A DNA stretch of 64,000 nucleotides from Flagellimonas yonaguniensis (GCF_029193885.1 NZ_JARFVB010000001.1:62001-126000), one strand, 5' to 3'. Shown: positions 18,589 through 27,583, counted from the stretch's first letter. The notes: a model not told the origin generated them from the letters alone. Program-made: numbers and translations.

Positions 18589-18618
18589 CTTGTAGTTTCC
18601 CTTTTTTACTTATTTTTG
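18589..18618 (+). promoter_or_regulatory. Promoter of the feo operon
   Basis: CTTG (18589-18592), an 18-base spacer and TATTTTTG (18611-18618) resemble the Bacteroidetes consensus. The leader to the GTG start of feoA is about 25 bases. I see no convincing Fur box in it. Confidence 0.45.
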
Positions 18619-18649
18619 CTCTTACTTAAATTTATTCTAAATAAGAACA

Positions 18650-18892
18650 GTGGCGACCGTTGCAGATTTACGATATGGACAAAAAGGGATTATAAAGGAT
18701 TTTACCGAACACATCCTTCCCATCAAATTATTGGAGCTGGGGTGTCTTCCCGGCAATAGTGTGGAGCTTTTGCAAATCGCACCCTTGAACGACCCCATAT
18801 ACATCAACCTCAGTGGAAGTCATTTGGCAATAAGAAGGTCTTTGGCAGAACTCATAGAGCTTGAAATTATTGAAGAAACGCAGGCCAAATGA
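18650..18892 (+). CDS. feoA: FeoA ferrous iron transport accessory protein
   Basis: An 80-residue protein with the FeoA SH3-like fold: LRYGQKGIIKDF at the start, LLELGCLPGNSVELLQ in the middle, and the closing IALRRSLAE-type element (AIRRSLAELIEL). It starts with GTG at 18650; no ATG is available at the right place. Its stop overlaps the feoB start by 4 bases (ATGA), so the two are coupled. FeoA is a small cytosolic partner needed for FeoB transport. Confidence 0.93.
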   Translation: MATVADLRYGQKGIIKDFTEHILPIKLLELGCLPGNSVELLQIAPLNDPIYINLSGSHLAIRRSLAELIELEIIEETQAK

Positions 18893-21105
18893 GCAAAAAC
18901 ATCAATGTAGCCCTAATCGGGAACCCCAATACAGGAAAAACCTCGGTTTTCAACCAACTTACCGGACTCAAGCAAAAAGTCGGGAACTATCCCGGAATCA
19001 CTGTCGAGAAAAAAGAAGGTGTCTGCAAGCTCCCAAGGGGAGTAAAAGCCCATATCCTTGACCTTCCTGGGACCTACAGTTTAAATACCACCTCTTTGGA
19101 CGAAAGCCTGGTAGTGGAATTGTTGCTCAACAAAAACGATAAGGACTATCCCGATGTGGCCGTAGTGATCAGTGATGTGGAAAACCTGAAAAGGAACCTT
19201 CTCCTATTTACTCAGATCAAAGACCTAAAGATTCCTACCATCTTGGTAGTGAACATGGCCGATAGAATGGACCGTAAAGGGATTTCACTGGATGTGGAGG
19301 CCATGGAAAAAAAGTTTGACACCAAAATTGCCCTGGTCAGTACACGGAAAAATACGGGTATCGAACGCATCAAAGAACTGATTGCCGACTACAAAAGTAT
19401 TTCTTCCAGGCCCATCTTGGACCCGACCAGAATTTCCCCTGAATATTTTGACCGCCTTAAAAAGACATTCCCTCAGGAAGACCTCTACAAATTATGGTTG
19501 GTCATCACGCAAGACGTGAACTTTATGCCCATCGAGAAAAAACGCATTCAGGATGCCACCGATTTTTCCACCAAGTCCAAGGACGACCTCAAAAAATTAC
19601 AACATAAAGAAACCGTACTGAGATATCAGCTCATCAACAATATCCTAAAAGAAACCTATAAGGTTGATTTTATGGCCGCCAAAGGTCTACGAGCTTCACT
19701 CGACAAGATTCTTACTCACAAAATCTTTGGTTACCTTATCTTCTTTGCCATATTGCTATTGATTTTTCAGGCCATTTTCGATTGGAGTGGCTATCCCATG
19801 GATTTTATCGATGAGCAATTTGCCATGGCAGCGGAATGGATCAAAAATACATTGCCGCCCGGGGTTTTTACGGACTTACTTGCGGAAGGCATCATTGCCG
19901 GTATCGGTGGGATCGTCATTTTTATTCCTCAGATTGCCTTTTTGTTCCTGTTTATTTCCCTATTGGAAGAATCAGGATATATGAGTCGCGTGGTCTTCTT
20001 AATGGACCGCCTTATGCGCCCTTTTGGATTGAGCGGAAAAAGTGTTGTCCCATTGATTTCCGGAAACGCTTGTGCCATTCCTGCTATTATGGCCACACGT
20101 ACCATTGAAAACTGGAAGGAAAGGCTCATTACCATTTTGGTAACACCGTTCACCACTTGTTCTGCGAGATTGCCAGTCTATCTCATTTTGATTGCATTGG
20201 TGATTCCCGAAGGAACTGTTTTGGGACTTAGCTACCAAGCTTTGACCTTGATGCTCTTGTACCTTATCGGATTTGGAATGGCACTACTCTCGGCCATGGT
20301 ATTGAACAAGATTCTTAAAATAAAGAGCCGCTCCATTTTTATGGTAGAAATGCCCACCTATCGCCTACCATTGTTGAAAAACGTTGTTTATACGGTCATC
20401 GAAAAGACTAAAAGTTTTGTTCTAGGTGCCGGTAAGATCATTTTGGCCATTTCCATTGTATTGTGGTTCTTGGGATCCAACGGGTATTCCGAAGACTTTC
20501 AGGATGCCGACCGTATTGTAACCGAGCGTATCGAAAATGAAGGACTGAGCATCTACAGTAAAAACTATATCCAAAACAATGTAGCATCCTACCGAGAATC
20601 TGTGGAAGCCGAAGGTATGTCTCCAAGTGCTCTCCAAGATTCCATTCAAGTGTTGACTACAGAACTTTCAGAGCGAGCCGTTGCCCAGGAAATCGCCAGT
20701 TACAAATTGAAACACTCCTACATTGGGCAAGCTGGAAAGGCCTTTGAACCCATTGTAAAACCATTGGGCTACGATTGGAAAATTGGAATTGCGGTATTGA
20801 CCTCCTTTGCCGCCCGTGAAGTCTTTGTAGGAACCTTGGCCACCATATACAGTGTGGGCAGTGACGAAGAGGAAACAATCAAGAACCGAATGGCGGCAGA
20901 ACTAGATGATTCTGGCAAACCTTTGTTCAATTTGGCCTCTGGTATTTCTTTGATGTTGTTTTATGCATTTGCCATGCAATGTATGAGTACCCTCGCCATT
21001 GTAAAAAGAGAGACCAACTCTTGGAAATGGCCCATGATTCAATTGGGCTTTATGAGTGTTTTTGCGTATATTATTGCTTTGATAGCCTACCAAATCCTAA
21101 TTTAA
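18889..21105 (+). CDS. feoB: FeoB ferrous iron permease
   Basis: A 738-residue protein with an N-terminal G domain (GNPNTGKTS near residue 11 as G1, DLPGTYSL as G3, NMAD as G4), a helical spacer, and a membrane domain with two Gate motifs. The loop between the last membrane helices (about residues 530-605) is enlarged and acidic, which is common in Bacteroidetes FeoB. It takes up Fe2+ across the inner membrane. It follows feoA with a 4-base overlap and is followed after 7 bases by a small Cys-rich protein, making a three-gene feo operon. Confidence 0.96.
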   Translation: MSKNINVALIGNPNTGKTSVFNQLTGLKQKVGNYPGITVEKKEGVCKLPRGVKAHILDLPGTYSLNTTSLDESLVVELLLNKNDKDYPDVAVVISDVENLKRNLLLFTQIKDLKIPTILVVNMADRMDRKGISLDVEAMEKKFDTKIALVSTRKNTGIERIKELIADYKSISSRPILDPTRISPEYFDRLKKTFPQEDLYKLWLVITQDVNFMPIEKKRIQDATDFSTKSKDDLKKLQHKETVLRYQLINNILKETYKVDFMAAKGLRASLDKILTHKIFGYLIFFAILLLIFQAIFDWSGYPMDFIDEQFAMAAEWIKNTLPPGVFTDLLAEGIIAGIGGIVIFIPQIAFLFLFISLLEESGYMSRVVFLMDRLMRPFGLSGKSVVPLISGNACAIPAIMATRTIENWKERLITILVTPFTTCSARLPVYLILIALVIPEGTVLGLSYQALTLMLLYLIGFGMALLSAMVLNKILKIKSRSIFMVEMPTYRLPLLKNVVYTVIEKTKSFVLGAGKIILAISIVLWFLGSNGYSEDFQDADRIVTERIENEGLSIYSKNYIQNNVASYRESVEAEGMSPSALQDSIQVLTTELSERAVAQEIASYKLKHSYIGQAGKAFEPIVKPLGYDWKIGIAVLTSFAAREVFVGTLATIYSVGSDEEETIKNRMAAELDDSGKPLFNLASGISLMLFYAFAMQCMSTLAIVKRETNSWKWPMIQLGFMSVFAYIIALIAYQILI

Positions 21106-21112
21106 TCCAAAA

Positions 21113-21253
21113 ATGATTCAACAACTTTTGGCATACGGAACATTGATTATCGCTGCAGGCTATTTGGTGTGGAAATTCTTGCTGCCCAAATCGTTCTTCA
21201 AAGGGAACGACAACTCCAATTCCTGCGGGAGTGACAATTGCGGTTGTAGTTAA
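21113..21253 (+). CDS. FeoB-associated Cys-rich membrane protein
   Basis: A 46-residue protein that begins 7 bases after feoB. It has one N-terminal membrane helix (LLAYGTLIIAAGYLVWKFLL) and a short tail ending in SCGSDNCGCS, with three cysteines. This is the usual make-up of the small FeoB-associated proteins found after feoB in Bacteroidetes, playing the part that FeoC plays elsewhere. The cysteines may bind iron; that is inference. Confidence 0.82.
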   Translation: MIQQLLAYGTLIIAAGYLVWKFLLPKSFFKGNDNSNSCGSDNCGCS

Positions 21254-21562
21254 AACATCCTAATCTGAACGCCAGGTCGAGTCCAATCAAGATCTTGCCT
21301 TTTCATTCTGTTAACCTCTTGACTGCGCTCGAGGTGACATCCCCGTATTTTTTTGTCAATTCGAGTAATCTTTATGAGTGGAACGAAAAAAGATCGTATC
21401 GAGAATCACATACCACCATGAGCTTGTTCTCGATACTTTTTCATAGAAAAAACTCAAACTGACGCTTCTTTTGGTTACCTATCCTAAATTTTTTTCTGTT
21501 ATTGGTGTAACCTTTCCTAATTTCCTGACTATATAAGTTAAACACCAACTAAAAAACAGCAT
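21254..21562. repeat. Intergenic stretch with dispersed palindromic repeat pieces
   Basis: This 309-base gap holds no credible gene. At 21315-21339 it contains a CTTGACTGCGCTCGAGGTGACA-type piece, the hallmark of a repeat scattered through flavobacterial genomes. At 21396-21405 and 21427-21436 there is a 10-base inverted pair (GTATCGAGAA / TTCTCGATAC). The last 60 bases must hold the promoter of the sigma gene, but I find no clear TAnnTTTG box there. Confidence 0.6.
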
Positions 21563-22087
21563 TTGGAAACGCTTTCAGATGAAATGATCATGCAAAAAGT
21601 ATCCGAGGGAAACCTGGATTTGCTCAAGGAACTTTTTGACCGACACCACAAGCACGTATATAATTTTCTATACAAAATGTCGGGCGATCAAATGTTGGCC
21701 GAAGATCTTACACAAGATGTTTTTTACAAACTGATTAAGTATCGGAACTCATACAACAATGGGGTCTTCTTGTCGTGGATGTTTACAATAGCTCGCAATA
21801 GCCTTAAAACGCACTACACAAGAAACCATAAATCCCATGACGATATGGAAGTTTTGGCATATAAAGCCGTGGAGGAGGAAAACGATGTGAGCGAGAACAA
21901 CGCCCACCTACAATATGCCCTGAGCCAACTTGATCCGTATGATAGGGAACTCGTGATATTGAACCGATATAAGGAAATCAAGTACGATGACCTGGCAGAA
22001 ATCATGGGGAGTACCCCTGGAGCCGTAAAAACCAGAGTGTGCAGGATTTTAAAAAAATTGAAGAATATCTATTTAGAAAGTATATAG
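21563..22087 (+). CDS. ECF-type RNA polymerase sigma factor
   Basis: A 174-residue sigma-70 family factor with region 2 (FDRHHKHVYNFLYKMSGD, then EDLTQDVFYKL) and region 4 (YDRELVILNRYKEIKYDDLAEIMGSTPGAVKTRV). The start is TTG at 21563; the first ATG is 21 bases further in and would trim region 1. It is followed 2 bases later by a zinc-finger anti-sigma gene and then two DUF4097 genes, a common flavobacterial envelope-stress module. The factor probably controls its own operon. Confidence 0.88.
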   Translation: METLSDEMIMQKVSEGNLDLLKELFDRHHKHVYNFLYKMSGDQMLAEDLTQDVFYKLIKYRNSYNNGVFLSWMFTIARNSLKTHYTRNHKSHDDMEVLAYKAVEEENDVSENNAHLQYALSQLDPYDRELVILNRYKEIKYDDLAEIMGSTPGAVKTRVCRILKKLKNIYLESI

Positions 22088-22089
22088 CC

Positions 22090-22875
22090 ATGGAAAAGAA
22101 TCATGTTTTTGACCAAATACCGGACTATCTGGATGGCAATTTGAGCAAGTCGGACAGAGCCGCATTCGAAAAACACGTAGAACAATGTACCGATTGTCAA
22201 AAGGAATTGGAAGAGATGAAAACCTTTTTCAATGTATTTGAAGAAGAAGTTCCAACACCCTCGAACAGGCTTAAAACCAAGTTTGAAGCGGCCCTAGAAC
22301 AAGAAAAGAACAATCAAGGCAAGGTGGTTCAAATGGAATCAAAACCTTCTGCCAATTGGACGAGCAATGTGCTAAAAATCGCAGCAAGCATTGCACTTTT
22401 GGTTGCAGCTTTCCAGATGGGAAGTCTTTTTCAACAGCGAAAAGCGAACGAGGACATTGCACAGCTTCAGGACGAGACCAATCAGATGAAGCAAACGGCC
22501 ATGCTATCGTTGATGGAGAACCAATCGGCGAGCAAACGTATTCAAGGAGTAAATTATATTGAAGAGTTTGAGCAGCCCGATGCCGCCATTATCCAAGCAC
22601 TTGCCAACCGATTGCTCTATGATGAAAATGACAATGTTCGGATGACCGCCTTTGAGGCATTGGCCAAGTTCACTTCCTCCGAAACAGTAAAAAACACTTA
22701 TATAGAAGCCTTGGAACAAGAAAAAAACCCAAGTATCCAAGTGGCCATTATTCAAGCCTTGGTACAGATCCAAGAGAAGAAAGCCGCCGAACCCATGAAA
22801 AAATTATTGGAAAAAGAAGATACTCAACCCTTTATCAAAGATCAAATCAGGGCAGTATTGCCAAGTATAACATAA
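22090..22875 (+). CDS. Membrane anti-sigma factor with zinc finger and HEAT-like repeats
   Basis: A 261-residue protein. The N-terminus has the zinc anti-sigma motif HxxxCxxC (H29, C33, C36). One membrane helix spans about 93-114. The outer part is a short coiled coil followed by HEAT-like helical pairs (about 170-258). I took the ATG at 22090, just after the sigma stop, rather than the in-frame start at 22039 that would overlap the sigma gene. It should hold the ECF factor at the membrane until an envelope signal arrives; the repeat domain is the likely sensor. Confidence 0.85.
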   Translation: MEKNHVFDQIPDYLDGNLSKSDRAAFEKHVEQCTDCQKELEEMKTFFNVFEEEVPTPSNRLKTKFEAALEQEKNNQGKVVQMESKPSANWTSNVLKIAASIALLVAAFQMGSLFQQRKANEDIAQLQDETNQMKQTAMLSLMENQSASKRIQGVNYIEEFEQPDAAIIQALANRLLYDENDNVRMTAFEALAKFTSSETVKNTYIEALEQEKNPSIQVAIIQALVQIQEKKAAEPMKKLLEKEDTQPFIKDQIRAVLPSIT

Positions 22876-22895
22876 ACATCAAAAAAGCGAAAATC

Positions 22896-23648
22896 ATGAG
22901 AAAATTCACATTTATTCTAATGGCTCTATTTGTAGCCACCATTGCCAAAGCACAAAACGATTACACCAAATCCCTAAATGGAATCCAATGGGTAAAAATC
23001 GAATCCAAAACAGACATTGTGATAAAAACACATAGCTCCAATGAACTGTTGATCAAATCGGGCCCAGAAATAAAAACACCAGAACGTGCCAAAGGACTAA
23101 AATTGGTCGGCGAAGGTGGTACGGACAATACCAACGTTGGTTTTTCCGTAGTACAGGATGGCAACACTTTGATTGTATACAATTTAAGAAAAAGCAAAGG
23201 TGCTGAAATCCATCTCCCCGCTTCACAAAATATTGCGGTAAAAAGCACATGGAACGGTGATATAGAAATCGATGGATTTTCTGGCGAAATTGAGGCAGAT
23301 GCCCAACTTAACGGTGGCATAAAAATACACAATGTAAACGGACCTGTTACGGCCAATTCGTTGAATGGTCAACTGGAAGTAGTGTTCGGAAAAGTGAAAC
23401 AAGATTCCCCTATCTCCCTTTATTCCACCAATGGAGCGGTGGATGTAAGCCTACCCTCGAACACACCGGCCAATCTAGCTTTGAGCACACTCAATGGCAA
23501 TGTGTACACCGACTTTGAGGTAAAAGCCGAGGACAAGGATGGATTAAAATCTGTATTGGGAAGGAACATTAAAGCCTCCATCAACGGAGGTGGCGTAAAA
23601 ATCTCCATGAAATCCACCAACGGAAATATGTATCTCAGAAAAAAATAA
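22896..23648 (+). CDS. Exported DUF4097 beta-repeat protein
   Basis: A 250-residue protein with a signal peptide (FILMALFVATIAKAQ) and a repeated beta-strand pattern in which SxNGxI/V-type turns recur (SLNGQLEV, STNGAVDV, TLNGNVYT, SINGGGVKI, STNGNMYL). This is the DUF4097 beta-helix fold. It follows the anti-sigma gene by 20 bases and is probably part of its operon. Function is unknown; members often act at the cell surface or as targets of the sigma module. Confidence 0.8.
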   Translation: MRKFTFILMALFVATIAKAQNDYTKSLNGIQWVKIESKTDIVIKTHSSNELLIKSGPEIKTPERAKGLKLVGEGGTDNTNVGFSVVQDGNTLIVYNLRKSKGAEIHLPASQNIAVKSTWNGDIEIDGFSGEIEADAQLNGGIKIHNVNGPVTANSLNGQLEVVFGKVKQDSPISLYSTNGAVDVSLPSNTPANLALSTLNGNVYTDFEVKAEDKDGLKSVLGRNIKASINGGGVKISMKSTNGNMYLRKK

Positions 23649-23655
23649 ATTACGC

Positions 23656-23716
23656 TGTCACATCGAGCGCAGTCGAGATGTTTTTTACCCATCCTTCGAC
23701 TACGCTCAGGATGACA
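23656..23716. repeat. Dispersed palindromic element between two DUF4097 genes
   Basis: Two facing copies of a TCGAGCGCAGTCGA/TTCGACTACGCTCA-type sequence, bounded by TGTCA and TGACA, form a long imperfect hairpin around a T6 stretch. It is the same family as the piece at 21315-21339. It could damp transcription between the two DUF4097 genes. Confidence 0.7.
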
Positions 23717-23755
23717 AAACATCAATTAAATATTAAAATCAAAAATCGAATAATC

Positions 23756-24469
23756 ATGAAAAAATTCATCATTACCGCATTCGTAGGGTTGGCCACGTTG
23801 AGCTTGAGTGCACAGAAAATCATTGAAAAGAACTTTAACTATTCCGGGCAATCCATTGACCTGGAAGTAAAATTCGCCAAGGATATCGAGATTAAGACTT
23901 GGGATAAATCCACGGTTTATTTCAAGGCAGATATTGAAATCAAAAACGGGAAATTCATTGAGCTTTACGAGCTCGACATTAATGAAAGTTCATCAGTCAT
24001 TAATATCTCGGAGGATGCTATACCAGTTTTCAAGGCATTTCAAGATGAATGGGATAAAACCCATCCAAATTCAAAGAACCAGGGATTTATGGAAAATGAC
24101 ACCTACGAATTTAACTATGTACTTTATGTTCCCAAAGGAGCCACGTTCAAAGTGAGCAGCATTAACGGTGACCTTTCATCGGACATCATCGAAGGGGATT
24201 TTACCGCTGAGTTGATCAATGGGGATATTGACATCGCAAAATATAATGGGGACATGGATCTACAAACCATCAATGGGGAAATAGATTTGGTAATGAAGAA
24301 TTCCAGATTGATCGCTGAGACCATCCATGGCAATATTTACGCAGATGAAAATATGGAACTGACCGTATCCGATCGTTATGTTGGACAAAAGGTCGAAGGA
24401 AGGTTCGACAATGCAGCCCACCGCCTAAAATTGAATACCATAAACGGCAATATGTACCTGCGCCTTTAG
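23756..24469 (+). CDS. Second exported DUF4097 beta-repeat protein
   Basis: A 237-residue protein with a signal peptide (FIITAFVGLATLSLSAQ) and the same NG-turn beta repeats as its neighbour (SINGDLSS, LINGDIDI, YNGDMDL, TINGEIDL, TINGNMYL). I chose the ATG at 23756 because the longer frame to 23678 runs through the dispersed repeat. It looks like an old tandem duplicate of the gene before it. Its stop codon overlaps the stop of the convergent DUF423 gene. Confidence 0.8.
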   Translation: MKKFIITAFVGLATLSLSAQKIIEKNFNYSGQSIDLEVKFAKDIEIKTWDKSTVYFKADIEIKNGKFIELYELDINESSSVINISEDAIPVFKAFQDEWDKTHPNSKNQGFMENDTYEFNYVLYVPKGATFKVSSINGDLSSDIIEGDFTAELINGDIDIAKYNGDMDLQTINGEIDLVMKNSRLIAETIHGNIYADENMELTVSDRYVGQKVEGRFDNAAHRLKLNTINGNMYLRL

Positions 24470-24858
24470 ATCAAATTGGAAACAAGGGAATAGAGCAATA
24501 GGGCCCAACCCGCTACCAAAAGTAGTCCCCCAAGTGGGGTAACAGGGCCCAAAAACCTAGGTTTACTGTCTTTCGCCGCCCCCAAACAAAGGGCATAAAT
24601 ACTAAAGGAAAACAATAGGGTTCCAAAGATAAAGCAGTTGACTATCCAAGAATCCAGCGGTTGATCAAAACTTAGATTAAACCCCAAGACCAAAAGCACG
24701 ATAGCGTGATACATTTGATATTTGACCCCTGTCTCAAAACTTTGCAGTAGTTCGGGGGTCAATTTCTTTTTTAGCGCATGGGCACCAAATGCTCCAAAAA
24801 TCACAGCTAAAAGTCCGTATAGTGCGCCCATCAACTGGGCCATAAAAATTGTTTCCAT
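24466..24858 (-). CDS. DUF423 (YgdD/TMEM256-type) small membrane protein
   Basis: A 130-residue protein with four hydrophobic helices and the family signature GAFGAHALKK near the start. The ATG at 24858 is chosen; a second ATG at 24843 is also possible. It follows the DUF2141 gene by 4 bases and is the last of three minus-strand genes. Function of the family is unknown. Confidence 0.82.
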   Translation of the reverse strand: METIFMAQLMGALYGLLAVIFGAFGAHALKKKLTPELLQSFETGVKYQMYHAIVLLVLGFNLSFDQPLDSWIVNCFIFGTLLFSFSIYALCLGAAKDSKPRFLGPVTPLGGLLLVAGWALLLYSLVSNLI

Positions 24859-24862
24859 ACTA

Positions 24863-25273
24863 CTACAGATCAATGTGTATTTCGTGGTCCGTGCTCATTG
24901 TAAAGGTACATTCCCTGAACTTGGGCGGACCAAAAGTCTTCATCTTGCCCTTGGAAAAGGCTACTTTCTCTTTCGGAATTCCCAACCAATTGGTATCCAA
25001 CTTGCCATTATCATTTTCATCATGGAACACGGCCAGGGCATATTCCCCTGCCGGAAGGTCTGGTATACTCAAAACAACACTTCCTTCGTTCGCCGCAACA
25101 CTATCCGTTTTCAACACATGGTCAAAAGACAAAAAAGATTCGTCCGAATCATAAACCGCAACATTCACTTTTCCATTTGTGGATTGTACATTGTTTACTT
25201 GAATGGACAATGTGTTTTGAGAAAAGCCAAAAGTGGGCAACAGCAGTAAATAATAAAATCCTTTCATACTCAT
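24863..25273 (-). CDS. Exported DUF2141 protein
   Basis: A 136-residue protein with a signal peptide (YYLLLLPTFGFSQ) and the DUF2141 beta-sandwich signature (GKVNVAVYDSDESFL, then LPAGEYALAVFHDENDNGKLDTNW). The start ATGAGTATG at 25273 overlaps the stop of the upstream gene by 4 bases, with an AGGAG just before it. Members are small exported proteins of unknown role. It sits in a three-gene minus-strand operon. Confidence 0.82.
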   Translation of the reverse strand: MSMKGFYYLLLLPTFGFSQNTLSIQVNNVQSTNGKVNVAVYDSDESFLSFDHVLKTDSVAANEGSVVLSIPDLPAGEYALAVFHDENDNGKLDTNWLGIPKEKVAFSKGKMKTFGPPKFRECTFTMSTDHEIHIDL

Positions 25274-25713
25274 TGGACTCCTTTGGCAGTTTCCTTCTGA
25301 TTCATCAACTCGGTCTGCAAAATTGCGAATAATTCCTCGGTTTTGAGGCTGTCCCGAAGGTTTACATACATTTTAAGGGAATCGTGGTGCACCACTTTTA
25401 TTTTTTGTTGATAGAGGTCGTCCACAAAAACGTACACTTTGGCATTGGTAATGGAATCGTTGAAAACCCCTTTTTCCTTTTCCATCCAAGAAAATCCGCT
25501 GGAACGTTCCATTTCGGGCAGTTTTTCCACAAAAAGTACACTGTCCAGTTCGGACAATGGTATTTTTTGATAGTATATCCCCGAGAAGATTTTCAAGTTT
25601 CCTTCCTCTATCTTGTGCCAATTTTTATAATGTTCCACAAAGGTAAGAACACACAATACCAAGGTCAGGACAATCAAAACATTCCACAACCAATGTCTTT
25701 TTCTTTTGCTCAT
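25270..25713 (-). CDS. Membrane-anchored protein of unknown function
   Basis: A 147-residue protein with one N-terminal membrane helix (WNVLIVLTLVLCVLTFV) and a periplasmic domain. I do not recognise a family. It is first in an operon with a DUF2141 and a DUF423 gene, and overlaps the former by 4 bases. Confidence 0.7.
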   Translation of the reverse strand: MSKRKRHWLWNVLIVLTLVLCVLTFVEHYKNWHKIEEGNLKIFSGIYYQKIPLSELDSVLFVEKLPEMERSSGFSWMEKEKGVFNDSITNAKVYVFVDDLYQQKIKVVHHDSLKMYVNLRDSLKTEELFAILQTELMNQKETAKGVQ

Positions 25714-25819
25714 TTTCTATTATTCAGGTAATATTTGGCATGATTTAAAGGTAGTGCAATTCATTTTAAGGGTCAAGAACATACAATCCTAGTATATTTG
25801 AGGCATTAAGAATTATTCT

Positions 25820-26578
25820 ATGGATTTTACCAATAAAAATGTATTGGTCACAGGTGCCTCACGCGGCATTGGGAAAGCTACGGCGCTTGCCTTTGCAAAA
25901 AAAGGGGCCAAAGTGGGGTTGAATTATCGAAGTAACGAGGAAGTGGCCCATAACACCTTGGCAGAAATGCCCGGGGAAGGACATTGCCTTTTTAAAAGGG
26001 ATATTTCCCAAAAGGCAGAAACCGAAGCCTTGATCAATGATTTTGTGAAGGAATTCGGTCAGCTTGATGTATTGGTCAACAATGCGGGGATTTCCATTTT
26101 CCATGAAATTGACAAGGTGGATTTTGACCATTGGACCGACGCTTGGGAAAAAACCTTTGAGACCAATCTGTTTGCCGCAGCCAATCTCTGCTATTGGGGC
26201 GCAAAAGCCATGATGAAAACCGGAGGCGGTCATATCGTAAACGTATCCTCTCGTGGTGCTTTTCGAGGAGAGCCCACCAAACCAGCATACGGGGCCAGCA
26301 AAGCTGCCTTGAACTCCATGAGTCAATCCCTTGCCAAAAAACTCGCGCCACACAACATTTATGTTAGTGTGGTCGCCCCCGGATTTACCGAAACCGAAAT
26401 GGCCAAAGAAACCCTGACCCCCGCAGAACGCGAGAATCTGCTCCGCGAATCCCCGTTCAAGCGAATGGCCCAACCTGAAGAAGTCGCCCATGCTATTTTG
26501 TTCTTGGCATCTTCTGAAGCTGCCTATGCTTCAGGAACCATAATCGATGTGAACGGAGCCTCATATTTAAGAAGTTGA
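25820..26578 (+). CDS. Short-chain dehydrogenase/reductase (SDR)
   Basis: A 252-residue classic SDR: TGASRGIG near residue 11 for the NAD(P) fold, NNAG near residue 87, a serine in VNVSS, and the catalytic YxxxK (AYGASKAAL). The closing APGFTETEM and FLASSEAAYASGTIIDVNGA stretches are typical of FabG-like enzymes. The substrate cannot be told. A TATATTTG -7 box lies at 25793-25800, 19 bases before the ATG. A hypothetical gene follows after 3 bases. Confidence 0.88.
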   Translation: MDFTNKNVLVTGASRGIGKATALAFAKKGAKVGLNYRSNEEVAHNTLAEMPGEGHCLFKRDISQKAETEALINDFVKEFGQLDVLVNNAGISIFHEIDKVDFDHWTDAWEKTFETNLFAAANLCYWGAKAMMKTGGGHIVNVSSRGAFRGEPTKPAYGASKAALNSMSQSLAKKLAPHNIYVSVVAPGFTETEMAKETLTPAERENLLRESPFKRMAQPEEVAHAILFLASSEAAYASGTIIDVNGASYLRS

Positions 26579-26581
26579 TTT

Positions 26582-27058
26582 ATGAAAGCCGCTAACGTTG
26601 CACAACTCAAAAAAGAACTCCAGTTCAAATCGCAAGACGAATTGATGCAGTTTTGCCTGCGTTTGGCCAGATTCAAAAAAGAGAACAAAGAACTCCTTAC
26701 CTATTTGCTCTTTGAATCCGACAGTGAGGAAGGCTACATCGACACCGTAAAGGAAGAGATTGATGCCATGTTCGAAGACATCAATGTCAATAGTTATTTC
26801 TACATCAAAAAAAGTGTTCGGAAAATACTTCGAACCATCAAAAAATATATTCGCTATTCGGGCAACAAAGCTACCGAGGTGGAACTGCTGCTCTATTTTT
26901 GTGAGAAGTTAAAATCCTTTCGCCCTTCCATCAAAAGAAATGTTACCCTCATAAATCTATACAACCGGCAATTGGATTACATCAAAAAGAAAATTCCATT
27001 GCTCCATGAAGATCTGCAACACGATTATAGTATGATTCTGGAGGAATTGGACCAATGA
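26582..27058 (+). CDS. Hypothetical helical protein
   Basis: A 158-residue, strongly helical, lysine- and glutamate-rich soluble protein without signal peptide or membrane segment. I recognise no domain. It begins 3 bases after the SDR gene and is probably co-transcribed. Confidence 0.7.
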   Translation: MKAANVAQLKKELQFKSQDELMQFCLRLARFKKENKELLTYLLFESDSEEGYIDTVKEEIDAMFEDINVNSYFYIKKSVRKILRTIKKYIRYSGNKATEVELLLYFCEKLKSFRPSIKRNVTLINLYNRQLDYIKKKIPLLHEDLQHDYSMILEELDQ

Positions 27059-27146
27059 ACATTTTCAACAAGAAGCCTTTTTTTCATCGTCAAAGCAACA
27101 ATGCATTAAGAATCAGACTCATTCTAAATTAGTTGTCAGCTATTTA

Positions 27147-27184
27147 CCCGACGATGTTTAATTCGTAATTTTATCATCGTCGGG
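27147..27184. promoter_or_regulatory. Inverted repeat directly before the metal-efflux leader gene
   Basis: Arms CCCGACGATG (27147-27156) and CATCGTCGGG (27175-27184) are exact reverse complements 18 bases apart, and the second ends right at the ATG of the next gene. A weak -7-like TAATTTTA lies between them. It could be the operator of a metal-sensing repressor or a hairpin that hides the start codon. Confidence 0.5.
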
Positions 27185-27583
27185 ATGAATAAGATAGTTT
27201 CCATAGGGATTTCCCTTATCATTTTGCTGCAAGGAGCCAATATCCACTTTAATGATTTGGTAGAGCTTGGGCAATTGATAGAGCATTACCAATTCCACAG
27301 CGAGGAATATGGTGATGGCTTTATGGTTTTTGTTTCCAAACACTACGGGGAACTCAAAGCTTCACACAGCGAAAAACACCAAGAAGAACAGAAAGAACAC
27401 GAGAAACTACCTTTTCAGCATCAGACCCAATGTGCACAGCTTCTGGTTTTTGTGCTTAACACAGATAGTTTTATCAACTCACGTTCCGAAATACCTGTAG
27501 CTACCAAAGATAATTTTCACTACGAAATGTCTTACTCGCATATTTGGGGAGATGATCCTTTTCAACCACCAAAACATGCGTAA
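27185..27583 (+). CDS. Small exported protein ahead of the metal efflux pump
   Basis: A 132-residue protein with a short hydrophobic start and a His/Glu-rich middle (ASHSEKHQEEQKEHEKLPFQ), which could bind metal. It lies 76 bases before the CusA/CzcA-type gene, as similar small genes do in other flavobacteria. Function is unknown; a periplasmic metal-handling role is inferred from the histidines and the neighbours. Confidence 0.65.
   Translation: MNKIVSIGISLIILLQGANIHFNDLVELGQLIEHYQFHSEEYGDGFMVFVSKHYGELKASHSEKHQEEQKEHEKLPFQHQTQCAQLLVFVLNTDSFINSRSEIPVATKDNFHYEMSYSHIWGDDPFQPPKHA

Noticed and set aside
22039..22089. Upstream start of the anti-sigma gene inside the sigma gene
   Set aside because: The extra residues come from the sigma reading region in another frame, and an ATG right after the sigma stop gives the normal zinc-finger N-terminus.
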